From NCBI GenBank assembly GCA_945883425.1, contig CAMCXM010000008.1, positions 1 through 52,633 of the forward strand: 52,633 bases of DNA. Direction: 5' to 3'. The notes under the pieces are model-generated. The model was not told where the DNA came from and did no database searches. It saw nothing but the letters and a program-made list of their open reading frames with translations. This DNA is from Spirosoma fluviale. GTDB lineage: Bacteria > Bacteroidota > Bacteroidia > Cytophagales > Flexibacteraceae. Of the stretch, positions 25,225 through 34,338 are shown in pieces. A program made the translations under genes and the position numbers. Numbering within the stretch: the first letter of the stretch is position 1; the number at the start of each line of letters is the position of its first letter.

Positions 25225-25777
25225 CGGATGTTCGTTTTCGTATTAGCTGTGCAGGATTTCCTCTGTAAACAGACCAGGGCTCCAGATCGGATCCGGCCAC
25301 ACTTCCGGCAGACAGCACGGCATGCGATTTCAATGTAACCCCGGGGCCAACAATGGATTTTGCTCCCACCCAGGCTCCATCTTCCAGGGTTATGTTTCCC
25401 ACCATCAGATCAAAAGTCGGCTTTCTGTAATTGTGATTTCCACACAAAAGCAAAGCGCCCTGAGAAATGCAGGCATGGTCGCCAATGGTGACTTTCCCCA
25501 GATTGTCGATCCAGACTTCTTCGCCGATCCAGACATAATTTCCAATGGTCAGATTCCAGGGATATTTGATGTTGACGGTTGGTTTGATGACCACGCCCTC
25601 TCCCACTTTTGCTCCAAACATTCGGAGAAGCAGCACTTTAAAAGAAGAAACCGGAAACAGAGCTGAGTTCAGAACCAGGTGGTTTACAAAATACCAGATC
25701 AACCGGCTCAACGGATTTCCTCCGGGCTTATACCAGCGGTTGTCGTAGAGGTCAAGCCTCGTTTGGTTTTGATTCAT
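25211..25777 (-). CDS. WcaF-family acetyltransferase (hexapeptide repeat)
   Basis: The 188-residue protein resembles putative colanic-acid acetyltransferase WcaF. It shows left-handed beta-helix hexapeptides (IGNYVWIGEEVWIDNLGKVTIG; ITLEDGAWVGAKSIVGPGVT). The probable catalytic His lies in LLCGNHNYRKPTFD near residue 113, as in the acetyl-CoA-dependent LbH class. It would O-acetylate the exported glycan or a precursor. It overlaps both neighbours (14 and 26 bases), indicating a tightly packed operon. Confidence 0.93.
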   Translation of the reverse strand: MNQNQTRLDLYDNRWYKPGGNPLSRLIWYFVNHLVLNSALFPVSSFKVLLLRMFGAKVGEGVVIKPTVNIKYPWNLTIGNYVWIGEEVWIDNLGKVTIGDHACISQGALLLCGNHNYRKPTFDLMVGNITLEDGAWVGAKSIVGPGVTLKSHAVLSAGSVAGSDLEPWSVYRGNPAQLIRKRTSDEHQ

Positions 25778-27053
25778 CGGGCAAATATGAACCCAGAACC
25801 ATCAATACAACAAACGGGATGAGGCAAACAAGAGTAATTTGAGCCTGAAAAAGAAAAAATCCACGACTGATCCACTGAAAAAGCAGGGCCGTACCAACAA
25901 TCCGGAAGGCATTCCAAAGTAAATCTGGCCTCGGTGAATCCAGGATTCTTACCCAGCATCCTACCACAAACATACCCAAAGCCATACCCAGCCAGCCAAA
26001 CGTGAGAAAGAATTCCTCAAGCTGAGACACTGCAGGATTGGGATTCCACGGCCAGCCAGACGGTATCCAGGCTTTGGTGGCATCCAGAATCCAGGGTCTG
26101 GGCCTTTTACCATCCGGAAACGAGTCCCGGTTCTGCAGTTTATTCCGGATCACATCGCTCCAGGCCGAAATTCCAGGATGTGTCACATGGTGCTCCTGCA
26201 TAAATTCCAGACTGGCCCGAAAGGTTCTGGAATTGGAGAATTCCATATTGAAGGCAGCAAAATCAAATTGCCGCAGATCGAAGGTGATGAGTTGAAACTG
26301 CCGTTTGGCAATCGCCATTCGGTTCAAGGTTAGCCAGGCCATCGATACCGTCAGTACAAAAACAGCCGGAAGCCAGATCCGGAGATTCCATTTTTGGTGT
26401 ACAAGTGCATGTATTACCAGAAACAAACAAAACAGAATGATCCGGTAGCGCCAGCCACCCAGCAGACTGAATCCAAGCCAGATCACCAGAAAAAACACCC
26501 ACAGGCCTGAAATACGGGGTTTGAAATAGTATTGCAGAAAGAGGCAAACGGGAAGAACATTGCTCAAAAGGTCGATCCATGGATAACGCCATTCGGCACT
26601 GAAAAGAATGTCTTTTTCGCTTTGGTTGGAAGGATTCAGAATACCGGGTACCGACATGCCGGAGGACAGTACGTTCCATAAAACCAATATCCAGACAAAC
26701 ATCTGAACTGCATACAAAACCGAAATTGCTTTATCCCGGTCAAAATTTGGTTGTCGGAATTTCCAGGGAAAAGAAACTTTGCCGGAAAGAAAATACCCAA
26801 ACCAGAACGAGGACAAAGCCAGGCAATAGATGCCACAAATAAGCCGGTCCAGTGCGGAATCAAAGGATAGAGTGTATCCAAAAAATGACTGAATACCCAT
26901 CCACCGATCAGTGGCCGGAACCCAGATAAAATACACAAAGTGAAGAGTGAGAAAGAATAAAAGTGCCGTCCGGTTTTGGAGCGGTTTCAACCCGAAGAGC
27001 GGAAGCAGCAAAGCCAGAAGTGGGAGTAAAAAAAGCAGTAGAAATCCTTCCAT
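25752..27053 (-). CDS. Polytopic membrane protein, oligosaccharide polymerase-like
   Basis: A 433-residue protein with about 11-12 hydrophobic helices, beginning MEGFLLLFLLPLLALLLPLF. The long extracytoplasmic-like loop between about residues 245 and 340 is rich in Arg, Trp and Pro (e.g. DGKRPRPWILDATKAW). This layout suits a Wzy-like repeat-unit polymerase, a fast-diverging class without a fixed motif, so the call rests on topology and context. It is one of three polymerase/ligase-like proteins in this cluster. Confidence 0.6.
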   Translation of the reverse strand: MEGFLLLFLLPLLALLLPLFGLKPLQNRTALLFFLTLHFVYFIWVPATDRWMGIQSFFGYTLSFDSALDRLICGIYCLALSSFWFGYFLSGKVSFPWKFRQPNFDRDKAISVLYAVQMFVWILVLWNVLSSGMSVPGILNPSNQSEKDILFSAEWRYPWIDLLSNVLPVCLFLQYYFKPRISGLWVFFLVIWLGFSLLGGWRYRIILFCLFLVIHALVHQKWNLRIWLPAVFVLTVSMAWLTLNRMAIAKRQFQLITFDLRQFDFAAFNMEFSNSRTFRASLEFMQEHHVTHPGISAWSDVIRNKLQNRDSFPDGKRPRPWILDATKAWIPSGWPWNPNPAVSQLEEFFLTFGWLGMALGMFVVGCWVRILDSPRPDLLWNAFRIVGTALLFQWISRGFFLFQAQITLVCLIPFVVLMVLGSYLPDESKPNEA

Positions 27054-27059
27054 TGTCTG

Positions 27060-27662
27060 CTAATAAATCACTCCTCTCTGCAAAATGGCAAGAACGGGTT
27101 CGCTGGAAGTAATGGTTACCGAATGTGGAACGTTCATTGGGATTTCAACAAATCCACCGGCTTCGAGTTCAATCTGGTTTTCTCCCAAAAAACAGGTGCA
27201 GGTTCCCTCGAGAATAAAAAAACACTCCAACAGATCGTCGTGGGTTTCCTCCGGAACAAAATGACGGACCCGAACCAGAAACTGTTCAAAACCTAGAACA
27301 TTCCGGAATGGCACCATGGCAATGTTGTCGTTGTTTTCCGGTATTGAGAGTTTTTCGATTTCCTTCCTCAGATCGGAAAGATTCGTGAAGCGGGACAGGA
27401 TTCCAGTATTGACCGGGACTTCCGAAACAGGAATGGAATGTACTTTCTCACTGATCTGGCTCCAGATATTGCCTGACAAATCCGGCATTTTACGGTCTGC
27501 CATTTTCTGACGAAATTCATCCACGGCCATTTTAACTGCCGGAATTTCCTCCATCTTTTTCTCCAGCGTTTGAACCTCTTTGGCAGGGAGAATTCCCAGA
27601 CAATATTCGTCGATCATTCCGGATTGGATGAGTTCCTGAATAAATGGATTCCGCTGTGGCAC
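27060..27662 (-). CDS. Anti-sigma-factor-like N-terminus fused to a cupin domain
   Basis: About 200 residues from a GTG at 27662. The frame remains open for 72 more codons into the next gene, but that part is not like a protein. Residues 7-65 (FIQELIQSGMIDEYCLGILP and following) resemble the N-terminal region of RskA/ChrR-type anti-sigma factors. The C-terminal 90 residues form a cupin: metal-ligand-like His in PEETHDDLLECFFILEGTC and in FVEIPMNVPHSVTI. No sigma factor gene is adjacent. It has no membrane helix, so it may be a soluble sensor or regulator within the polysaccharide operon. Confidence 0.65.
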   Translation of the reverse strand: MPQRNPFIQELIQSGMIDEYCLGILPAKEVQTLEKKMEEIPAVKMAVDEFRQKMADRKMPDLSGNIWSQISEKVHSIPVSEVPVNTGILSRFTNLSDLRKEIEKLSIPENNDNIAMVPFRNVLGFEQFLVRVRHFVPEETHDDLLECFFILEGTCTCFLGENQIELEAGGFVEIPMNVPHSVTITSSEPVLAILQRGVIY

Positions 27663-27714
27663 GTGACAAAAATATAGAAAGGAACCGGTTCTGTCCTCTT
27701 TTTGATTGCCAGTA

Positions 27715-28980
27715 TCAATGAGGATTTTTCGAATCCGACGGTTTGGTATTTTGGGATAAAGTGGAAAGGAAAAACAGGAGAATGTATAACTGAATGCCCA
27801 TTTCACGATCGAGGTAAACTTCGGTAAACCCGCAGAAAAAGCAGAACAGCCAAACAGCAAACAAGCCCGGATGAGCATCTGAAAGACTTTTTTTCAACCG
27901 TACGCCCCAGAACAAAACGAACAATACCAACCCGGCTAATCCATATTTCAGGAGCATTGACAAAAACTGATTGTGCGGATTGAGATGGCGGGTTGTGAGA
28001 TAAGCATTGGATTCTCCCACTTTCTGATCGAGGGCTTTCTGTAGTTCTTCCGGCGAATAACCCGTGATCCAATGCGAACCGTCCGTCAGAATTGCAGCTG
28101 AGGCTTTCCAGAGAATAAGGCGGTTGTTGATGCTGTTGGAATAGGCTTTGGGAAGTGTGGAATAGTTGATACCACCCAGTTCTATCATCTCTTTCACCAC
28201 TTTCGAATGGAACACCTTGTAGCCCAGAACCGATGCCGAAAGTAGGATCAGGGAAAAGGCGATTCCCATAAACACTGGCTTTTTTCGGTTCTGAATCAGG
28301 ATATAAACCACAAAACAGGCCCCGAAAGCAAGAAGTGCAATCTTGCTGAGCACCACCCACATCCAGAAGGCCACCAGAAGAAACAACAGAAAATCCCGCA
28401 GTCCGGATGTAGGTCGCGGATCCATCAATCCCACCCAGACAAAAAATGCAATTCCGGTTACCAGACCATAATACGGACGGGAAATCAAAAACATCGGGCC
28501 AATTTCCTGATCGCTTCGCACAAAATGAAAAACTTCAGAAGCGCCAAATGAAAGGAGATACATCGTACAAATTCCATAGGAAAACAGAAAAGCAGCTCCC
28601 ACCCACCAACGGCTTCGGGTTGCCCATTCGTTGGATTGATAGAGTAAAATCCATGGAATAATAAAAAGGGGAGCCCGCATCACGATTTCCTTACCGGTGT
28701 CGCCGCTGGTTCCGTGCAAAAGTGGAATGAGAGCAAGAGCTGCAAAAGGAAGACAGGTAAGAGTTTGGCGAAACGAAACCTGAAAGATCGAGAATCCATT
28801 CCGAAAGCAGGAAATGAGAAATCCACCCAGAATGGTGAATAAAAAGATGGAGGTGAACCGGGTCTGCTGAACCTGTGCGAAAGGCAAAGCCAGTGCCCAC
28901 AGAAAAACACCCAACCAGGAAAGCCGGCTGCCTAGTTTTCGGTCTGTAATAAAATTTGTTATCGTCCCGATTGCCGCCAT
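27715..28980 (-). CDS. O-antigen ligase family protein (Wzy_C-like)
   Basis: About 421 residues from the ATG at 28980; the ORF can extend another 29 residues upstream into the GT4 gene. It has about 10-12 membrane helices. The diagnostic region is RHLNPHNQFLSMLLKYGLAGL near the end, a conserved His-Asn-x-Phe motif of the Wzy_C/WaaL family, preceded by a large periplasmic loop. Members ligate or polymerise lipid-linked O-antigen or exopolysaccharide. The ORF overlaps the start of the GT4 3' end by 22 bases. Confidence 0.85.
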   Translation of the reverse strand: MAAIGTITNFITDRKLGSRLSWLGVFLWALALPFAQVQQTRFTSIFLFTILGGFLISCFRNGFSIFQVSFRQTLTCLPFAALALIPLLHGTSGDTGKEIVMRAPLFIIPWILLYQSNEWATRSRWWVGAAFLFSYGICTMYLLSFGASEVFHFVRSDQEIGPMFLISRPYYGLVTGIAFFVWVGLMDPRPTSGLRDFLLFLLVAFWMWVVLSKIALLAFGACFVVYILIQNRKKPVFMGIAFSLILLSASVLGYKVFHSKVVKEMIELGGINYSTLPKAYSNSINNRLILWKASAAILTDGSHWITGYSPEELQKALDQKVGESNAYLTTRHLNPHNQFLSMLLKYGLAGLVLFVLFWGVRLKKSLSDAHPGLFAVWLFCFFCGFTEVYLDREMGIQLYILLFFLSTLSQNTKPSDSKNPH

Positions 28981-30083
28981 TTTTCCCAAATCAGTAAGGC
29001 AAGATTTTCTCTGAAATTCTGGTTCGAAAACCGGTCTGCCGATGCTGAAATCTGGCTGGGCGTCCACTCCAAACCCTCCTTTTCAAACCGAAGGACGGCA
29101 TCGATCAGACTTTGGGCCGTTTGCTGAGGGAAAAGCAATCCTGACTTTCCATCCTCTACAATTTCAGTGGCTCCTCCCCGACCGAATGCGATCACCGGAG
29201 TTCCACAGGCAAGTGCCTCTGCCATGGTTATGCCAAAGTCTTCTTCTGCCGCAAAAACAAATGCTTTGGCATTCGACATGAATTGGAGAAAATCCTTCGA
29301 ACCGGCTTCTGAACGAAACTCAATGTTGGGAGTGGCTTCACTGCGGAGGTTCATTTCATCGTTTCCGGAACCCACTACAATGAGCTTTTTATCAGGCATC
29401 TGGCGGAAGGCACGTACAATCACATCCATTTTCTTGTACGGAACCAAACGACTGGCGGCGAAATAATAGTTTCCTTTTTCCTTCTGCACCTGGAACCGTT
29501 CGACATCCACCGGCGGGTACACCACATCCGATTCACGACGGTACACATGACGGATACGATTTCCAATGTAGCCGGAGTTGGCAATGAAATGCGTTACACG
29601 ATTGAGACTGATGATGTCCCAGATTCGTAATTTATGGAGGAAAAACCGGGCGATCAATCCTTTCAGTCCTGTCTTTAAACCTGCCTCTTCCAGATATTGG
29701 TGATACAAATCCCATGCGTATCGGCAGGGACTGTGGCAATAACAAATGTGCAGCTGGTTCTGGTTGGTGATAACACCTTTCGAAACCATGTGCGAACTGG
29801 AAATGATAAGGTCATAGGCCCGAAGATCGTGAGATTCTACGGCCAGCGGAAACAACGGAAAGTAATTGCGGAAAGACTTTCGGGCAAAGGGAAGTCGCTG
29901 TATGAATGATGTGTTAACTGACTTTCCAGCAACGAACTTACGTTGTTCTGGTGAAAGAAAATCAACAAGGGCAAACAGATCGGCATCCGGGAAAATCTTC
30001 ACCATTTGCTCCACCACTTTTTCAGATCCGGCATGGTTTACAAACCACTCGTGCACAATGGCCACCCGAAGCTTTTTAAACAT
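28959..30083 (-). CDS. Glycosyltransferase family 4 (group 1)
   Basis: About 374 residues from the ATG at 30083; an ATG at 30110 adds nine residues. Retaining GT-B fold: N-terminal LRVAIVHEWFVNHAGSEKVV, then YCHSPCRYAWDLYHQY. The C-terminal domain has AASRLVPYKKMDVIVRAF, and the EX7E-like nucleotide-sugar site is EEDFGITMAEALACGTPVIA. It resembles mannosyltransferase-type enzymes of O-antigen and capsule clusters (WbaZ style). The donor is uncertain. Confidence 0.94.
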   Translation of the reverse strand: MFKKLRVAIVHEWFVNHAGSEKVVEQMVKIFPDADLFALVDFLSPEQRKFVAGKSVNTSFIQRLPFARKSFRNYFPLFPLAVESHDLRAYDLIISSSHMVSKGVITNQNQLHICYCHSPCRYAWDLYHQYLEEAGLKTGLKGLIARFFLHKLRIWDIISLNRVTHFIANSGYIGNRIRHVYRRESDVVYPPVDVERFQVQKEKGNYYFAASRLVPYKKMDVIVRAFRQMPDKKLIVVGSGNDEMNLRSEATPNIEFRSEAGSKDFLQFMSNAKAFVFAAEEDFGITMAEALACGTPVIAFGRGGATEIVEDGKSGLLFPQQTAQSLIDAVLRFEKEGLEWTPSQISASADRFSNQNFRENLALLIWEKWRQSGR

Positions 30084-30114
30084 ATCTTGTATGTGGAGGT
30101 AATCTTCCAAAAAA

Positions 30115-31410
30115 TCAGGATTGAGCAGATGGAACTTGATTCAACTGGTCTTTGAACCGGTAATAAAGGGCATTTGTAACACCAATCAAAATCCAAAGAT
30201 AAGGTCTGAGAATGTTTTGACTAAGGACCAGAATCAGAAATTCGGCAATCAGCGCATATCGCAGTGCTTCCAGAATTCCGGATTCACGTACGTATCCATT
30301 CAACCGAAGCATCCCCGAAAGTTTGATATTGGCCCGAAACAATTGAAACAGCCAGGAGCAGAAAAAGAGAAATCCCACAATTCCACTGGCAGCCAGCACC
30401 TCAAGGAAAATATTCAGCCCTTCATATTCTTTGGCTTTTTTCTGGTCTTTGGTCTTATCGCCGTAATAATGCGCAATGGCCGGGGCAATCCCACCCAACG
30501 AATATCCAACAAGCGGACTGTCCTGAAAAACAAGAAATACGTTGTTCATTTGGCGAATGCGGGTATCTTTTGAGTGGCTGGCGGTTGACTCAAGTCCGGT
30601 GCCAGCCAGATACAGTTTCCGTTGTTTATCATCGAGGAGAATTCGTCCGACCACTGTGGCCATCGCTCCAATAAAGACCAGGGCCATAAAAAAATTGACT
30701 CTTGATATTCGCCAGGTAAACAATGCCCGGATCATCATTTTGGCAAAATCGTATAACAATATCACAACCATGAAAAGGATTCCCATCCGGCTGGTGCTCA
30801 GAAAAATGGCGATGGCTACACAGGACAGAATCAGGATTTGCATCCGTTGTTTGAAATACCAGATTCCTTTCCGTTGCGAATAATATAAAAACACAAAACC
30901 AATCAACAGATAAGTAGCGTAATAGCTTGGCTCATAAGACAAAGCGTTGACGCGGGGAATTTTATTGATTTTCCACCACATTGTGATGAGTATATGAATC
31001 CCCACCGCACTCAGCATAAACTGAGCAATCCCAACAAGTGCCATCACAAAAAAGCTCAAAACATAGAGCCGGATGAGTTCCTGGGCTGATTTGAGCTGGC
31101 CATATTTATAGATCGCATAACAGGCAAACATATTGAAACACAACCAGGCCAGATACCCGATGTTCCTTGTCAGAAATTGTGTATTCCAAACGAAAGCCGT
31201 TACAAACAGAAACCAGATCACAAACGAACCGATCCCAACAAACCGAAAACGGGAAGCATCCTTAAACTGTCCGGCATACACGAAAATAAACGCAAATGCC
31301 GCCAGGTAACAGGTTCGTACATTGAATCCGCCCAGATTCAGATTGAACAGAATGTCAAACGAACTGGTCACAAAAACCAGGAAAATGAGGATTGTCAGAA
31401 TTCCTTTCAT
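30115..31410 (-). CDS. Wzy-like O-antigen/repeat-unit polymerase
   Basis: A 431-residue polytopic protein with about 11-12 hydrophobic helices. It carries RVNALSYEPSYYATYLLIGF near residue 150, a loop pattern recurrent in Wzy/O-antigen polymerase families, and STSRMGILFMVVILLYDF after it. A second loop, SHSKDTRIRQMNNVF, precedes a GYSLGGIAPAIAHYYGDKT stretch. Its start overlaps the flippase stop by 4 bases. Assignment is by topology and context. Confidence 0.75.
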   Translation of the reverse strand: MKGILTILIFLVFVTSSFDILFNLNLGGFNVRTCYLAAFAFIFVYAGQFKDASRFRFVGIGSFVIWFLFVTAFVWNTQFLTRNIGYLAWLCFNMFACYAIYKYGQLKSAQELIRLYVLSFFVMALVGIAQFMLSAVGIHILITMWWKINKIPRVNALSYEPSYYATYLLIGFVFLYYSQRKGIWYFKQRMQILILSCVAIAIFLSTSRMGILFMVVILLYDFAKMMIRALFTWRISRVNFFMALVFIGAMATVVGRILLDDKQRKLYLAGTGLESTASHSKDTRIRQMNNVFLVFQDSPLVGYSLGGIAPAIAHYYGDKTKDQKKAKEYEGLNIFLEVLAASGIVGFLFFCSWLFQLFRANIKLSGMLRLNGYVRESGILEALRYALIAEFLILVLSQNILRPYLWILIGVTNALYYRFKDQLNQVPSAQS

Positions 31411-32621
31411 GCTTTCCTGAAATAGAAATAAACCGATGAAAGGTAAATGAATCCGCGGGCCATTACGGATACGGCTGCCATCAGCACCAGACTTTGAATG
31501 TGGGCAGCATAAGCGGTCATCCCAAGCTGAAACACAAAAGCAATCAGGCTTAAAATGAATAAAAGTTTAAACGCTTTTTTCCTGGCCATGCCATAAATGA
31601 CGGGACTGAAACAAAGGTACACCACCAATCCGCTCATAAAGGCAGCAAATATGGGATAGGCGTCGGCATATTTTTCCCCGTTGATCAGAATAAACAAAGG
31701 TTTGGCAATGAACAGCAATGCCAGACCAATCACGGAAACGGCACCAGTGGCTTTGATCCAGTTCACAAACTTTCGTTTGCTTACGGATTCCTCATCTTTG
31801 GTAAATGAATTAATGAAAGCGATGTGGGCTGAAAAAATGATGAGATCAACCATGGCGTAATACCGGAAGGCAACTCCATAACTGGCATTGTCATCCAATG
31901 AAAAATACCGGTTCACCATAAAAGTTGCCACATGGTCCAGCGTGGCACGGATGAAAAAGAAGAGGATGAGGTATTGCAGGGTTTTCCAGAACCAAACAAA
32001 CTGTTTAAACCTGAAAATCAAACCTTTAAGCCGTATAGCTTCCATCAAAAAACGAAGCTCCCCTCCTACTGAAAGCAAAATAGAAATGAGGAATGCTAAG
32101 GATGTAGTCCAGAAATTCAGCATGTCCGTCAGCTTCAGTCCCACCAGCATAAGGATGAGAATGAGTGGCCGGAGAATGTTGATGATGTTATAGGTTTTGT
32201 AGGATTCGTTTGCCTGATGCTGGGACAAAATCACATTCTGAAACGTGAGAAAAATACTGGACAGTAAACCCAGAATAAGAGAATGATAGAACTCCGTCTT
32301 TTTAAACAGATCCACAGAAAGAGATTCTCCGTATCCCAAAGCCGCCAGAAAAAGGACGGTGACCAGGCAAATCTGAATGAGATTCAAAGCAGAAAACAGT
32401 CGCCGGGAATTCTGCACCCCAAACAGATTGGCTCCTACGACAGACGAAAGGAGAAAAGGCGAAAAAAACAAGCCTGAAATCATGGACTGAATGAACAGGA
32501 AATTGGCGACCTGCGCATAGTCCTGCTTCGACAGATACTTAATTATAAAGATGTTGGCGACTCCCAACAGAACCTTGGACGCCACACCGCCAAAAATCAG
32601 ATTGCGAAGGGTGCGCCACAT
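31407..32621 (-). CDS. Oligosaccharide flippase (Wzx-like, MOP superfamily)
   Basis: A 404-residue integral membrane protein with about 12 helices. It starts MWRTLRNLIFGGVASKVLLGVANIF, the amphipathic start and first helix typical of polysaccharide flippases. It would move the lipid-linked repeat across the inner membrane. It is the first gene of the minus-strand operon, and its stop overlaps the polymerase start in an ATGA junction. Confidence 0.85.
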   Translation of the reverse strand: MWRTLRNLIFGGVASKVLLGVANIFIIKYLSKQDYAQVANFLFIQSMISGLFFSPFLLSSVVGANLFGVQNSRRLFSALNLIQICLVTVLFLAALGYGESLSVDLFKKTEFYHSLILGLLSSIFLTFQNVILSQHQANESYKTYNIINILRPLILILMLVGLKLTDMLNFWTTSLAFLISILLSVGGELRFLMEAIRLKGLIFRFKQFVWFWKTLQYLILFFFIRATLDHVATFMVNRYFSLDDNASYGVAFRYYAMVDLIIFSAHIAFINSFTKDEESVSKRKFVNWIKATGAVSVIGLALLFIAKPLFILINGEKYADAYPIFAAFMSGLVVYLCFSPVIYGMARKKAFKLLFILSLIAFVFQLGMTAYAAHIQSLVLMAAVSVMARGFIYLSSVYFYFRKA

Positions 32622-32943
32622 GGGTTAATTCAATGGAGTGATGATGAACGGAACTGAAATACAGATACCGTCAGTGATAAAAGCGGATTGAAGTAAGGGC
32701 GATTCCGTCTGCCCTTTGATCGCAAGCCAGTGCGTTTGGTCTGATTTTGTATATGGAAATAATGCCAGTGCCACCATGTTTTCGGGCCGCAAAGGAACGG
32801 AAATAAGCCGAACCTTCCGACAACGAAAACAGCTTTCGGATGATGGAGGACAATCTTCCTTTTTTAATCCTTACAAATTCCAAACCTTTGCAGCACGTTT
32901 CCGGCAAAGTCATTGAAAATGATGGGTTGGAAACGGCTTCTTC
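32622..32943. other. Divergent intergenic region between flippase operon and MBOAT genes
   Basis: 322 bases that must carry promoters for both directions. No exact TAnnTTTG box was found. A CTTTGC/GCAAAG inverted pair near 32892-32916 is weak. No RNA gene or credible small protein was seen. Confidence 0.4.
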
Positions 32944-34338
32944 ATGCTCTTTAATTCTCTGGAATTTCCTTTGTTTCTGGCCCTGGTGGTGATGCTTTTC
33001 CACCTGGTTAAACACAATTTGTTCCGCCAGTATTTATTGCTTGGGGCGAGTTTGTTTTTTTACGGATACTGGAAATGGTCATATCTGGCTCTCCTGTTGA
33101 TCTCTTCTTCCATCGATTACTGGGCGGCCATTCAGATTAGGCGGCACGAAGACCAACAGAAAAAACGATTGTTTTTGTTTCTGAGTCTGGCCGGAAATCT
33201 CTCGATTCTGTTGTTTTTTAAATATGGAAAGTTTCTGGGCGAATCGTTTTTTGTTTCAGAGGAACAAATCCCAGACTGGCTGAATGTGTTGTTGCCTGTG
33301 GGAATTTCGTTTTACACTTTCCAGGCGATGGGGTATGTGGTGGATGTGTATCGCAACCGTTTGCCGGCAGAAAAATCATATGCTTCCTTTTTGTTGTTCA
33401 TCACGTTCTTTCCGCAACTCGTTGCAGGTCCGATCGAAAGAGCCCCTCACCTACTCAAACAACTGAAGGATTTTACCCATGATATTGATGTAAAATGGAT
33501 GCCCGGACTCTGGCTGGTGGCTGCGGGATTTGCGAAAAAACTGTTACTGGCCGACCGATTGGGCGTGTATGTGGATGCGGCATTTAACCATCCGGGCGAA
33601 TCAACAGCGCCCCAACTCCTGATGGCAACCTTCTTTTTTGCCTTTCAGATTTACTGCGATTTCTCAGGCTATACCGACATTGCCAGAGGGATTTCACTTT
33701 TTTTCGGGGTCGATCTGATGAAGAATTTCAATCGGCCCTATCTGGCCCGGACGCTGGCCGATTTCTGGCGACGGTGGCACATTTCTCTGTCCGGATGGTT
33801 TCGCGATTACGTGTATTATCCATTGGGTGGAAACCGGGAAGGCAAATGGAAAATGCACATTAACCTGCTCATTGTATTTGCTTTAAGCGGATTGTGGCAC
33901 GGAGCCAACTGGACCTTTCTGATCTGGGGACTCTGGCATGGATTCGGACTGTTGGCGGAACGAATGGTCACCAGCACCAAACCCGAAAAACATCCCGGGT
34001 TCATTCATTATTTGATCACCGTAATCTGGGTTTTCACCGGTTGGTTTTTCTTCCGGGTAAATTCCTGGGCAGATATTCTGATATTCAAACAAACTCTGAC
34101 AGAATCGTCATCCTGGACAATGGCGGATTTCAATCTGTTTCATTCGAATTCAGAGATCCTTCTTTCATTCGCTGGAATTGGGCTGCTTTGGATAATGGAG
34201 GCTTTGCAGAATAAAGAATCGCTTTCCGGAAGGACCGTTTCACTCAATCTGCAAACGATTTTGTTGGCGGCCACATTGTTTGTGGTGCTTTGGTTTGGTC
34301 ATTTTAAAGGACAGGATTTTATCTATTTCCAATTCTGA
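32944..34338 (+). CDS. MBOAT family O-acyltransferase (AlgI/DltB-like)
   Basis: A 464-residue protein with about 11 membrane helices. Conserved MBOAT elements are RQYLLLGASLFFYGYWKW, GISFYTFQAMGYVVDVYR, FFPQLVAGPIERA and the catalytic-His region SGLWHGANWTFLIWGLWHG near residue 317-335. Homologues transfer acyl (often acetyl) groups from the cytoplasm to exported polysaccharides. The next gene starts on its stop codon (TGATG), so they form a pair in which the MBOAT hands the acyl group to the extracytoplasmic partner. Confidence 0.94.
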   Translation: MLFNSLEFPLFLALVVMLFHLVKHNLFRQYLLLGASLFFYGYWKWSYLALLLISSSIDYWAAIQIRRHEDQQKKRLFLFLSLAGNLSILLFFKYGKFLGESFFVSEEQIPDWLNVLLPVGISFYTFQAMGYVVDVYRNRLPAEKSYASFLLFITFFPQLVAGPIERAPHLLKQLKDFTHDIDVKWMPGLWLVAAGFAKKLLLADRLGVYVDAAFNHPGESTAPQLLMATFFFAFQIYCDFSGYTDIARGISLFFGVDLMKNFNRPYLARTLADFWRRWHISLSGWFRDYVYYPLGGNREGKWKMHINLLIVFALSGLWHGANWTFLIWGLWHGFGLLAERMVTSTKPEKHPGFIHYLITVIWVFTGWFFFRVNSWADILIFKQTLTESSSWTMADFNLFHSNSEILLSFAGIGLLWIMEALQNKESLSGRTVSLNLQTILLAATLFVVLWFGHFKGQDFIYFQF

